The notes beneath the pieces are model-generated. The model ran no database searches, was not told where the DNA came from, and saw only the letters and a list, made by a program, of their open reading frames with translations. A program made the position numbers and the translations under genes. A stretch of 23,010 nt of DNA. Source: a virus. The DNA is taken from positions 1 through 23,010 of IMG/VR virus record IMGVR_UViG_3300042691_020068. One strand, given 5' to 3'. Below, piece after piece: positions 14,581 through 21,628 of this stretch; position 1 is the first letter of the stretch, and the number at the start of each line of letters is the position of its first letter.

Positions 14581-16596
14581 ATGTCAGTAGATTTTATAGA
14601 TGATAATCAATCAACGAATCAAAATAAAAAAATTAAAAAGAATTCTAACACACCAATATTAGATAACTTTTCAAGAGATTTAATAAAACTCGCTCAGGAA
14701 GGTAAAATAGACCCTATTGTTGGTAGAGATGATGAAGTAAAAAGAATTGCACAAATTCTATCGAGAAAAAAGAAAAATAACGTTGTTATTGTTGGTGATG
14801 CGGGTGTTGGTAAATCCGCTTTAGTTGAAAAATTAGCATTACTAATTAATAAAGGTAATTGTCCAACTAATCTTTTAGATAAAAGAATAATGTCATTAGA
14901 TTTAACTTCTTTAGTTGCTGGTACAAAATATAGAGGTCAATTTGAAGAGAGAATAAAGGCGATATTAAATGAATTACAAGAAGCACCAAATGTTATTGTT
15001 TTTATTGATGAATTACATACAATGGTCGGTGCAGGTAATGCCAGCGGTTCGATGGATGCTGCAAATATTTTAAAACCTGCATTAGCACGAGGTGAAATTC
15101 AATGTATAGGTGCAACAACTTTTGATGAATACAAAAAAAATATCGAAAAGGATTCGGCGTTAGTTAGGAGATTTCAGAAAATAATTTTACCGGAACCAAC
15201 AGAAAAAGAAACAATTGAAATTTTAGAAAACTTAAAGACATCATATGAAAATTTCCATAAAGTAAATTATGAAGATGGTGTTATAGAAACAATAGTTAAA
15301 CTTTCTAAAAGATTTATGACAGACAGACAATTTCCAGATAAGGCAATTGATGTTATGGATGAATTAGGGTCCGAAAAGAAAATATCTAATAAAATTCCTG
15401 AAATAATTGAGAAATTAAAATTAGAAATTGATGAAATAAAATTAAAAAAATTAGAAGTTGTAAAAACACAAAATTATGAACTTGCCGCTAAACTAAGAGA
15501 CAATGAAAAATTAGTTTTAACAAAACTAGAACAAGAAAAAGAAAAATGGGTAAATGAACAACATAAAAACAAAAAACCAATAATAATTGAAGACGTTTAT
15601 AAAATAATTTCAAATATTACCGGTGTACCTATAACAAAATTAGATTCAAAAGAAACTGAAAAATTATTAAATCTTGATAATATTTTAACATCTAAAGTCA
15701 TTGGACAAGATGATGCAATTTCAATTATCTCTAAATGTATTAGAAGAAATAGAGTTGGTATTAAAGATAATAATAAACCAATAGGTTCATTTATATTTTT
15801 AGGGTCAACAGGTGTTGGTAAAACATTTTTAGCAAAATCATTGGCAGAAATATTATTTGGTAATTCTGAAAAAATGATTAGAGTTGATATGAGCGAATTT
15901 ATGGAAAAACATAATGTTTCTAAATTAATAGGATCGCCTCCTGGTTACGTAGGGTATGATGAGGGTGGACAATTAACAGAAAAAGTAAAGAATAATCCAT
16001 TTTCTGTCATTTTGTTTGATGAAATTGAAAAAGCACATAAAGATGTTTTTAATTTACTACTTCAAATATTAGATGAAGGTCATTTAACCGATTCATTTGG
16101 TAGAAAAGTCAATTTTACAAACACATTAATTATTATGACATCAAATGTGGGGGCCAAAAAAGTATCTGAATTTGGTGGTGGTGTTGGATTTGAAACGTCC
16201 ACAACCACTAAACAAAAACAGGAAGTTAAAAAAACAATGATACAAAAATCATTAAAACAACAATTTAATCCTGAATTCTTAAATAGAATTGATGACATTA
16301 TTTTATTTAACTCTTTAGATGAAAATTCATTAAAAAAAATAATTAATTTAGAATTAGATAAACTAAAAAACAGATTAATTGAAAAAAATTATGAAATAAA
16401 TTTTGATGTTAGTGTTTCTCAAAAAATATATGAATTAAATTTACAAGAAGAATACGGTGCTAGACCAATAAAAAGAATCATACAAAATTTGTGTGAAGAT
16501 TTTCTTAGTGAAGAAATATTAAAAAATAATATTAAAGAAAAAACACCTGTGACCCTAAGGGTAAAAGATGGGGAATTAATTATTAGAAAAAAATAA
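14581..16596 (+). CDS. ClpC-like AAA+ unfoldase lacking the N-terminal domain
   Basis: This 671-residue protein has two AAA+ modules. The first has Walker A GDAGVGKS (72-79), Walker B VFIDE (140-144) and arginine finger region RRF (196-198). A short middle region (about 285-325, [13 protein letters not shown]) looks like the UVR-type segment of ClpC, with no long ClpB-type coiled coil. The second has Walker A GSTGVGKT (408-415), Walker B VILFDE (476-481) and sensor-2 GARPIKR (626-632). The loop GGGVGFETS (532-540) places Val-Gly-Phe where ClpP-dependent Clps carry their ClpP-binding tripeptide. The usual N-terminal repeat domain, which binds adaptors, is absent; only about 25 Asn/Lys-rich residues precede the first module. 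It could deliver substrates to host ClpP (inference). It opens the plus-strand block. Confidence 0.9.
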   Translation: MSVDFIDDNQSTNQNKKIKKNSNTPILDNFSRDLIKLAQEGKIDPIVGRDDEVKRIAQILSRKKKNNVVIVGDAGVGKSALVEKLALLINKGNCPTNLLDKRIMSLDLTSLVAGTKYRGQFEERIKAILNELQEAPNVIVFIDELHTMVGAGNASGSMDAANILKPALARGEIQCIGATTFDEYKKNIEKDSALVRRFQKIILPEPTEKETIEILENLKTSYENFHKVNYEDGVIETIVKLSKRFMTDRQFPDKAIDVMDELGSEKKISNKIPEIIEKLKLEIDEIKLKKLEVVKTQNYELAAKLRDNEKLVLTKLEQEKEKWVNEQHKNKKPIIIEDVYKIISNITGVPITKLDSKETEKLLNLDNILTSKVIGQDDAISIISKCIRRNRVGIKDNNKPIGSFIFLGSTGVGKTFLAKSLAEILFGNSEKMIRVDMSEFMEKHNVSKLIGSPPGYVGYDEGGQLTEKVKNNPFSVILFDEIEKAHKDVFNLLLQILDEGHLTDSFGRKVNFTNTLIIMTSNVGAKKVSEFGGGVGFETSTTTKQKQEVKKTMIQKSLKQQFNPEFLNRIDDIILFNSLDENSLKKIINLELDKLKNRLIEKNYEINFDVSVSQKIYELNLQEEYGARPIKRIIQNLCEDFLSEEILKNNIKEKTPVTLRVKDGELIIRKK

Positions 16597-16607
16597 TTAT
16601 AAATATC

Positions 16608-16638
16608 TTGACTTTTTTAAAAATTATATATATTTATA
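16608..16638 (+). promoter_or_regulatory. Promoter for candidate small RNA
   Basis: TTG (within TTGACT, 16608-16613) is followed after 20 nt by TATTTATA (16631-16638), with TATATTTA overlapping at 16629. This spacing matches Bacteroidetes -33/-7 promoters, and TTGACT is 17 nt from TATTTA in sigma70 terms. The predicted start is about 16643. Confidence 0.6.
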
Positions 16639-16642
16639 TTCT

Positions 16643-16747
16643 CGGAGGTTCTCTTTGCCGATTACCTTTTCGTTTTTTTCATAAGTAGATGGGGTTGAAC
16701 CCATTGAAAGACCTTTAGTCCCGACAGACAGTTGGGACTTTTTTTTT
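16643..16747 (+). ncRNA. Candidate small RNA with promoter and intrinsic terminator
   Basis: The 195-nt gap between the Clp and lipoprotein genes holds an apparent transcription unit without a credible ORF. From the promoter at 16608-16638 the RNA would begin near CTCGGAGG and run about 105 nt. It contains a hairpin at 16689-16704 (ATGGG / CCCAT around GTTGAA) and a strong terminal hairpin at 16717-16739 followed by nine T. The region is clearly richer in G and C than its surroundings, as expected for a structured RNA. It matches no RNA family that I can name. It could act as a trans-acting sRNA (15 nt complementary to the 366-aa gene mRNA). A leader or attenuator for the lipoprotein gene is less likely because that gene has its own promoter. 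Confidence 0.55.
16717..16747 (+). terminator. Rho-independent terminator of candidate small RNA
   Basis: The nine-base-pair stem AGTCCCGAC / GTTGGGACT (one G-T pair) has loop AGACA and is followed by nine T. Confidence 0.9.
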
Positions 16748-16756
16748 AAAAAAATT

Positions 16757-16786
16757 TTGTTATTTAAAATATTTTTCCTATATTTA
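16757..16786 (+). promoter_or_regulatory. Promoter for lipoprotein gene
   Basis: TTG (16757-16759) is followed after 19 nt by TATATTTA (16779-16786), close to TAnnTTTG. The box ends 5 nt before the ATG, so the transcript would have almost no leader. Confidence 0.5.
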
Positions 16787-16791
16787 CAATT

Positions 16792-16971
16792 ATGAAAAAA
16801 TACATTTTGTTTTTTGTTGTTAGTACTATGTTAGTATTGACATCATGTGGTTCTGAGTCGACCACATCAACTGAAACCACTGACTCAACAGCTGTTTCTG
16901 TTGATACTACTTTATCATCAGAAAAAGATACTATAGTAGAATTTAATGCTGATAGTACGACAGTAAAATAA
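16792..16971 (+). CDS. Small lipoprotein
   Basis: This gene encodes 59 residues. MKKYILFFVVSTMLVLTSC is a typical lipoprotein signal peptide: positive start, hydrophobic core, and lipobox L-T-S-C with Cys19 as the lipidated residue, followed by Gly and Ser. The mature part of about 40 residues is Ser/Thr/Asp/Glu-rich and probably unfolded. Phage lipoproteins of this kind can act at the host envelope, for example in superinfection exclusion, but nothing here shows which role it has. It has its own promoter and is followed by a G/C hairpin with a ten-G run. Confidence 0.8.
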   Translation: MKKYILFFVVSTMLVLTSCGSESTTSTETTDSTAVSVDTTLSSEKDTIVEFNADSTTVK

Positions 16972-17005
16972 AATTAGGGGGGGGGGTCAATTTTCCCCCC
17001 AATTT
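16971..17005 (+). terminator. G10/C6 hairpin, likely terminator after lipoprotein gene
   Basis: A run of ten G (16977-16986) can pair with six C (16995-17000), extended by AATT on both sides, and ends in a short T-rich stretch. The poly-G is unusual in this AT-rich DNA. Because the G run exceeds the C run, the hairpin can pair in several registers. Confidence 0.6.
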
Positions 17006-17027
17006 TGTATTTTAACAAATTTTTTTT

Positions 17028-17456
17028 ATGGAAAATGAAAAAAAATACATCGGAGATTTAATACTTTTAAGAGGAGTACCTGGAAGTGGTAAAACAACAT
17101 TAGGTAAAACAATTTTAAGATGTGTAGCATCTGACGACCCCGATGTTATTTCTGCGGATGATTTTTTTGTTGACAAAGATGGTAACTACAATTTTGATGC
17201 GACGAAATTAAAAGAGGCTCACGCACAATCTCAACAAAGATGTGCAACAAAAATGAAAAATGAATTTTCAAGAATTGTTGTTGCAAATACATTTACTCAA
17301 AAGTGGGAAATGGACGTGTATTATGAGATGGCGGAAAGATATAATTATCGAGTTTTTAGTGTGGTGGTTGAAAATAGACATGGAAACAAAAATGTACATG
17401 GTGTTCCTGATGAAAAGGTTACACAAATGACTAATAGATTTGAAATTTCACTCTAA
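17028..17456 (+). CDS. P-loop polynucleotide kinase-like protein (N4BP2/Pnkp kinase family)
   Basis: This 142-residue P-loop protein has Walker A GVPGSGKT (16-23), then SADDFFVD (42-49), where the Asp pair corresponds to the kinase catalytic/substrate Asp. A helix around KLKEAHAQSQQRC, ANTFTQKWEMDVYYEMA (86-102) and a C-terminal HGVPDEKVTQMTNRFE segment (124-139) follow. This arrangement is that of AAA_33-type kinases related to N4BP2 and the 5'-kinase domain of T4 polynucleotide kinase. It lacks the HAD phosphatase domain of T4 Pnkp. It probably phosphorylates 5'-OH RNA ends (inference, supported by the RNA ligase two genes downstream). Its stop overlaps the next start as TAATG. Confidence 0.8.
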   Translation: MENEKKYIGDLILLRGVPGSGKTTLGKTILRCVASDDPDVISADDFFVDKDGNYNFDATKLKEAHAQSQQRCATKMKNEFSRIVVANTFTQKWEMDVYYEMAERYNYRVFSVVVENRHGNKNVHGVPDEKVTQMTNRFEISL

Positions 17457-17701
17457 TGAGTCAATTTATTTCTTCTTACACTAAAGAGAATTACCCTAAA
17501 AAAAAATTAAAGATGAAATTTTATTATAGTACTTTTACACATAGATGGTTGTTTCATTTTATACCAACAATTAATTTATATCTTGAATCACATTCCCCAA
17601 ATGACCATAAAAGGTTTTGGCAGGATGGAATGTCTGGTTTATATTTGTCTTTTCAATGGGGTAAATGGTTACTCACAATAGGGTTTTACAAAAAATTATA
17701 A
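17456..17701 (+). CDS. Uncharacterised 81-aa protein within RNA-repair operon
   Basis: I do not recognise this protein. It is basic and aromatic-rich, with several Trp, Phe, Tyr and His residues. It contains FYYSTFTHRWLFHFIPTINLYL (roughly 22-43), SPNDHKRFW and a hydrophobic C-terminus (GLYLSFQWGKWLLTIGFY), which might associate with membrane but lacks a clear signal. It overlaps both neighbours by TAATG junctions, so it is translated in fixed coupling with the kinase and ligase. That strongly suggests a linked role and supports it as a real gene despite its length. Confidence 0.6.
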   Translation: MSQFISSYTKENYPKKKLKMKFYYSTFTHRWLFHFIPTINLYLESHSPNDHKRFWQDGMSGLYLSFQWGKWLLTIGFYKKL

Positions 17702-18771
17702 TGTTAGATATTTTAGAAAAATATCACAATGATGGTTTGTTATTAAAACAAATACATCCTAATCTTCCTTTGACTATTTGGAATTATTCTCCAAAAGTTC
17801 AATATGAAAGTTTATGGGATGATATTACAATTCAATGTAGAGGGTTGGTAACAGATTTTGAAGGTAATATTGTTGCAAGACCATTTAAAAAATTCTTCAA
17901 TTACGAAGAATTAAAACCTGAAACTATACCAAATGAACGATTTGATGTGTTCGAAAAACTTGATGGGTCATTAGGTATATTATTCAATTATAAAGGAGAA
18001 TGGGTTTTAGCTACTAGAGGTTCATTTACATCCGATCAATCAAAAAAAGGATGGGAATTACTTCAAAAATATAATTACAAAAAATTATTAGAAGATAAAA
18101 CATATTTGTTTGAAATAATCTATAAAGAAAATAGAATTGTCGTAGATTATCCTTATGAAGATCTTGTATTACTTGCGATAATTGATAATTCAGATGGTTA
18201 CGAATATAAAATATTTGATCCACATATTCATTTGGAAGGTATAAGAATAATTAATCTTTACCGAAATTTAGGTTTTAGACTCGTCAAAAAATTTGATGGT
18301 ATTAAAGACTACACCAAATTAAAAGAAATAATCAAAGATGACGAAGAAGGTTTTGTTATAAGATTTAACTCAGGATTCAGGATGAAAATAAAAGGTTCTG
18401 AATATGTTCGTCTTCACAAAATATTAACAAACATATCAAACCGAGATATTTGGGAGTGTTTGAAAGATGAGAAACCATTAGATAAAATCATTGAAAAAGT
18501 TCCTGACGAATTTTATAATTGGGTTAAAGAAACTAAAGATAATTTTGAAAAAGAATTTAAAAAATTAGATAACGAATATAAATGGATTTATAAAATAATT
18601 TTGAGAGTTAAAGACTCGAACGATAGAAAAGTTTTTGCAAATTATGCACTAAAATATACACACTCGTCTATATTATTTGCGATGTACGATAACAAATCAT
18701 ATAAAAAAATAATATGGAAAATATTATATCCTGAATATTCTAAACCATTTAAAAAAAATAACGATGTATAA
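17701..18771 (+). CDS. RNA ligase, T4 Rnl1 family
   Basis: This is a 356-residue protein from the start at 17701, chosen because it makes the same TAATG overlap as the neighbouring junctions; an in-frame ATG at 17665 would overlap 36 nt. Motif I is FEKLDGSLG with nucleotidyl-accepting Lys86. Upstream QCRGLVTD (45-52) and downstream RGSF (106-109), YLFEIIY (135-141), EEGFVIRF (215-222) and KIKGSEYVRLHK (229-240) supply motifs Ia, III, IV and V. The C-terminal helical part (about 245-356) resembles the tRNA-specificity domain of Rnl1. It seals 5'-phosphate to 3'-OH RNA ends, typically in cleaved tRNA anticodon loops. Kinase and cREC genes flank it. Confidence 0.9.
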   Translation: MLDILEKYHNDGLLLKQIHPNLPLTIWNYSPKVQYESLWDDITIQCRGLVTDFEGNIVARPFKKFFNYEELKPETIPNERFDVFEKLDGSLGILFNYKGEWVLATRGSFTSDQSKKGWELLQKYNYKKLLEDKTYLFEIIYKENRIVVDYPYEDLVLLAIIDNSDGYEYKIFDPHIHLEGIRIINLYRNLGFRLVKKFDGIKDYTKLKEIIKDDEEGFVIRFNSGFRMKIKGSEYVRLHKILTNISNRDIWECLKDEKPLDKIIEKVPDEFYNWVKETKDNFEKEFKKLDNEYKWIYKIILRVKDSNDRKVFANYALKYTHSSILFAMYDNKSYKKIIWKILYPEYSKPFKKNNDV

Positions 18772-19186
18772 AATCTATTTAGACGATGTACGAGTACCGA
18801 AAGATAAAGAATGGATACTTGTAAAAAACTACGATGAATTCGTAAACAAAATAAAAGAACTAGGATTAGAAAATATCTCAACGATATCTCTTGATCACGA
18901 TCTTGGTGAAAGTGCGATGAGAGAATATTTTAATAATGTTGCACCAAATTATGAACTTAACTACGATAATATTACAGAAAAAACCGGATTAGATTGTGCA
19001 AAATGGTTAATTAATCATTATCTTGAAAATAATGAAGATAAAATTTCTTTTCCAAATGTTTATACACATTCAGCGAATCCGATAGGTGCCTCTAATATTA
19101 TGGGAGTTGTTAATAATTTTTTAAAAAATATGAGAAAACCTCAAACTTGTGTTAGAGTTCGTATTGAACATACAATTAGTAAATAA
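18764..19186 (+). CDS. Cyclic-phosphate-processing receiver-like (cREC) domain protein
   Basis: This 140-residue protein has the layout of the cREC family, a receiver-fold group predicted from comparative genomics of RNA repair to process 2',3'-cyclic phosphates. IYLDDVRVP (4-12), TISLDHDLG (40-48), TGLDCAKWLI (74-83) and THSANPIGASNI (101-112) are its conserved blocks, with several acidic and His residues as possible catalytic positions. The start overlaps the ligase end by 8 nt. Together with the upstream kinase it would supply the two end-healing steps that a Rnl1-type ligase needs. Catalysis is a family prediction and not something the sequence proves. Confidence 0.75.
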   Translation: MYKIYLDDVRVPKDKEWILVKNYDEFVNKIKELGLENISTISLDHDLGESAMREYFNNVAPNYELNYDNITEKTGLDCAKWLINHYLENNEDKISFPNVYTHSANPIGASNIMGVVNNFLKNMRKPQTCVRVRIEHTISK

Positions 19187-19650
19187 TGAATATATTTTTT
19201 TTAGATAAAGATCCTAAAAAGTGTGCGGAATATCATTGTGATAAACATGTTGTTAAAATGATATTAGAAACCGCTCAGTTATTGTGTTCGGCACATTGGA
19301 TGACAGGTTCCGAAGCCCAATATAAATTATCACACAAAAATCATCCCTGTTCAATATGGGTTAGAGAGTCTTTATCAAATTATTTGTATCTATGTGAAAT
19401 TGGTTTAGAATTATGTAAGGAATATACACACAGATATGGTAAAAAACATAAATCACAAGAAATAATCGAATGGTGTATTATAAATAAAATAAATATTCTT
19501 GATAAAGGTATAACTAAAATACCTAAAGCGATGCCCGATCATTACAAAGTTGAGTGCCCCATACAATCATATAGAAATTATTACATTGGTGATAAATCAA
19601 ATTTCACTACTTGGAAAAAAAGAGAGATACCTTTTTGGTTTTATAAATAA
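19186..19650 (+). CDS. Pyrimidine-dimer DNA glycosylase-like (Pyr_excise-related) protein
   Basis: This 154-residue protein starts with MNIFFLDKDPKKCAEYHCDK, followed by HVVKMILETAQLL, NHPCSIWVRES (52-62), YLYLCEIGLELCKEYTHRYG (66-85), AMPDHYKV and YRNYYIGDK...TWKKREIPFWF. This order resembles a family widespread in phages and appears distantly related to T4 endonuclease V-type proteins (DKH-x-x-K, NHP-x-x-x-W). Activity has not been verified for this branch, as far as I know. It is joined to the cREC gene by a TAATG overlap, so it may instead belong functionally to RNA repair. Confidence 0.6.
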   Translation: MNIFFLDKDPKKCAEYHCDKHVVKMILETAQLLCSAHWMTGSEAQYKLSHKNHPCSIWVRESLSNYLYLCEIGLELCKEYTHRYGKKHKSQEIIEWCIINKINILDKGITKIPKAMPDHYKVECPIQSYRNYYIGDKSNFTTWKKREIPFWFYK

Positions 19651-19673
19651 TATATATTATAATTATAAATAAC

Positions 19674-19982
19674 ATGAACAACAACAATTATGATTCTGTT
19701 TTAGTTTTAGAAAAAAATTATTCTGATTTTAAAGAATACATTGATGAGACCAAATCAATGATTTATAAAACAATTATTGATTTATATGGAAAACTAAAAA
19801 ATAGTAAAAAAAGAAAAATTAAATTATTGGTTAAATCAACAGTAAGAGATGTTGATTTCGATACCGATTTTGAAATAAGTAAAAATTATTCAAAAAATCT
19901 TTTGAACGAAATTTTGAATTATTTTGTGGAACACGAGGATTATGAAATATGTATTAAAATAAGAGAACTATTAAAAAATTGA
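19674..19982 (+). CDS. Uncharacterised 102-aa protein
   Basis: I do not recognise this protein. It is highly charged and mostly helical, with a basic KNSKKRKIKLLVK stretch near the middle and a C-terminal helix ending in IKIRELLKN. The ATG lies 24 nt after the preceding stop, in a TATA-rich gap with two TATAAATA-like words, and shows no Shine-Dalgarno. It is followed after 21 nt by tRNA-Asp, with which it may share a transcript. Confidence 0.5.
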   Translation: MNNNNYDSVLVLEKNYSDFKEYIDETKSMIYKTIIDLYGKLKNSKKRKIKLLVKSTVRDVDFDTDFEISKNYSKNLLNEILNYFVEHEDYEICIKIRELLKN

Positions 19983-20003
19983 TTTTTTTTAATATTAAAA
20001 ATT

Positions 20004-20075
20004 GGTCTCATAGTTAATCGGCTATAATATCCCCCTGTCACGGGGAAGTGCCGGGTTCGATTCCCGGTGAGACCG
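20004..20075 (+). tRNA. tRNA-Asp (GTC)
   Basis: The 72-nt cloverleaf has acceptor GGTCTCA / TGAGACC, a D-arm, and an anticodon stem TCCCC / GGGGA closing the loop CTGTCAC with anticodon GTC. T-stem CCGGG / CCCGG closes around TTCGATT, and the discriminator base is G. The 3' CCA is not encoded. It lies between a small unknown gene and the SLOG gene on the same strand. Confidence 0.95.
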
Positions 20076-20087
20076 CAAAACATTTAT

Positions 20088-20435
20088 ATGAAAATTATAG
20101 TGGCGGGAGGTAGAGATTTCAATAATTACGAATTATTGAAAGAAAAACTTGATGAACTTATTGGGAAAAATACAGATATTGAAATAGTATCGGGAATGGC
20201 AAGAGGTGCCGATACATTAGGGGTACAATATGCGAATGAGAGAAGTTACGAAATTAAGAAGTTTCCAGCACAATGGGATAAGCACGGTAAAAGTGCGGGA
20301 TATATAAGAAATGAAGAAATGGCGAAATATGGTGATACTTGTATTTGTTTTTGGGATGGTAAAAGCAAGGGTACGAAACATATGATAGACCTATCTAATA
20401 AATATAATTTAAACACAAAAATTATCGGATATTAA
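20088..20435 (+). CDS. SLOG-family protein (YspA/DUF2493-like)
   Basis: This is a 115-residue protein from the ATG at 20088; a longer frame would run into the tRNA. MKIIVAGGRDF (1-11) is the first strand and glycine loop, VSGMARGADTLGVQYA (34-49) the signature GxARGAD ligand loop, and SAGYIRNEEMAKYGD (69-83) and CFWDGKSKGTKHMI (87-100) complete the fold. This is the YAcAr/DUF2493 branch of the SLOG superfamily, whose members bind nucleotides or their derivatives, and some act in nucleotide signalling or conflict systems. The ligand cannot be read from sequence. It starts 13 nt after tRNA-Asp and ends before a strong terminator. Confidence 0.85.
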   Translation: MKIIVAGGRDFNNYELLKEKLDELIGKNTDIEIVSGMARGADTLGVQYANERSYEIKKFPAQWDKHGKSAGYIRNEEMAKYGDTCICFWDGKSKGTKHMIDLSNKYNLNTKIIGY

Positions 20436-20461
20436 TATAAAATTAATATATATTTTTATAT

Positions 20462-20496
20462 AATGTCAACTTAAAAAAAAAGTTGACATTTTTTTT
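20462..20496 (+). terminator. Rho-independent terminator after SLOG gene
   Basis: The 11-bp perfect stem AATGTCAACTT / AAGTTGACATT with an all-A loop is followed by eight T. It ends the unit that includes tRNA-Asp and the SLOG gene. Confidence 0.9.
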
Positions 20497-20551
20497 AACA
20501 TTCATACAATTCACATTATTTATTATTGAATAATTTTCCAATAATAATAAT

Positions 20552-21613
20552 ATGGGCAAAAATAAAATCCTTTTCATCTTAAAAAGAAAAAATAATTATG
20601 ATGTAATAAAGGATTCCAATATCGGTATGAGTACCGGATTATATAATTCGGCATCATTTATGAATGACATGCTTAATAACGCTGGTATTGAATCACATAT
20701 TTCTGTTGTTATTGATAATAATTGTATTGATAGAGAAGTGACAAAACATAAACCAACTCATGTTATAATTGAAGCTTTGTGGGTTGTACCATCTAAATTT
20801 TATGTTCTTTGTAAATTACATCCAAAAGTTAAGTGGATTATTAGATTACATAGTGAAATTCCATTTTTGGCTAACGAAGGTATGGCATTGGATTGGTTGG
20901 GTGATTACGTTTTCTTTGAAAATGTCTATATAGGTACAAATGCACCGAGAGCAACAAAAGAAATTAGAGATTTTATTAAATACAAAGTTGGATGGACTGA
21001 TCGAGAAATAAAAAACAAAGTAATTTATTTACCTAATTTTTATCCTCAAGAATATAAGTCGAAAGAATATAATAAAAATAAAGATACCATAGACATTGGT
21101 TGTTTTGGTGCAATTAGACCTATGAAAAATCACCTAATGCAAGCAATAGCCGCAGTTAAATTTGCTGATAGTATTGGTAAAAAATTGAGGTTTCATATTA
21201 ATTCAGGTAGAGTCGAACAAAAAGGTGATGCGGTTTATAATAATTTAAAAAGTTTTTTTGCACACCTATCCGATTCTGGACATCAATTAATTAATCACCC
21301 ATGGGCACCGAGAGAAGAGTTTTTAAAAATATGTGGTAAAATGGATATAGGGATGCAAGTCTCTTTTTCAGAAACATTTAATATCGTTGCCGCAGATTTA
21401 GTAAGTCAAGGTGTACCTGTTATTTCGTCAAATGAACTCCCTTGGATAAATCCAATTTTTACTTGTAAACCAACCGAAACAGAACAAATTTATAGAACAT
21501 TATTATTAACACATTTTTTCCCAAAAATAAATTTTAAAACAAACCAGTATTTATTAAGAAAATATACCAATAAAACACGTAAAATATGGGTAAAATATTT
21601 TACTAAAAACTAA
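20552..21613 (+). CDS. Glycosyltransferase, GT-B fold (GT4-like)
   Basis: This 353-residue protein has an N-terminal Rossmann half starting KILFILKRKN and a C-terminal half beginning IDIGCFGAIRPMKNH (180-194). It also has SETFNIVAADLVSQGVPVI (273-291), the sugar-nucleotide-binding E-x-x-F-x-x-x-x-x-E/D-like signature of retaining GT4 enzymes. In this protein Glu274 is present, but the second acidic residue is Asp282 (normally Glu), so catalysis by the standard mechanism is probable but not certain. Targets could be virion proteins, phage DNA or host surface glycans. The ATG has no Shine-Dalgarno. The unit follows a terminator, and I see no clear promoter apart from AT-rich sequence, including an AT-only hairpin at 20520-20547. 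Confidence 0.75.
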   Translation: MGKNKILFILKRKNNYDVIKDSNIGMSTGLYNSASFMNDMLNNAGIESHISVVIDNNCIDREVTKHKPTHVIIEALWVVPSKFYVLCKLHPKVKWIIRLHSEIPFLANEGMALDWLGDYVFFENVYIGTNAPRATKEIRDFIKYKVGWTDREIKNKVIYLPNFYPQEYKSKEYNKNKDTIDIGCFGAIRPMKNHLMQAIAAVKFADSIGKKLRFHINSGRVEQKGDAVYNNLKSFFAHLSDSGHQLINHPWAPREEFLKICGKMDIGMQVSFSETFNIVAADLVSQGVPVISSNELPWINPIFTCKPTETEQIYRTLLLTHFFPKINFKTNQYLLRKYTNKTRKIWVKYFTKN

Positions 21614-21628
21614 AAATTAAAAACCAAA

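Noticed and set aside
16684-16710. T-loop-like GGGTTGAACCC in the small RNA as part of a tRNA
   Set aside because: There is no acceptor stem, D-arm or anticodon arm at tRNA spacing around it.
17665-17700. Upstream ATG for the RNA ligase
   Set aside because: The extra 12 residues are the shifted end of the preceding gene; the 17701 start makes the same TAATG overlap as the neighbouring junctions.
18026-18881. Minus-strand ORFs opposite the RNA ligase and cREC genes
   Set aside because: They lie antisense to well-supported coding regions and have low-complexity, Leu/Phe/Tyr-rich products.
19642-19672. TATAAATA words as T4-type late promoters on the plus strand
   Set aside because: One is the end of the preceding gene (Tyr-Lys-stop) and the other is 2 nt before an ATG in very AT-rich DNA; too weak to call.
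20520-20547. Hairpin TTATTATTG / CAATAATAA before the glycosyltransferase gene
   Set aside because: It is almost all A-T and could arise by chance in this composition; noted only as possible leader structure.
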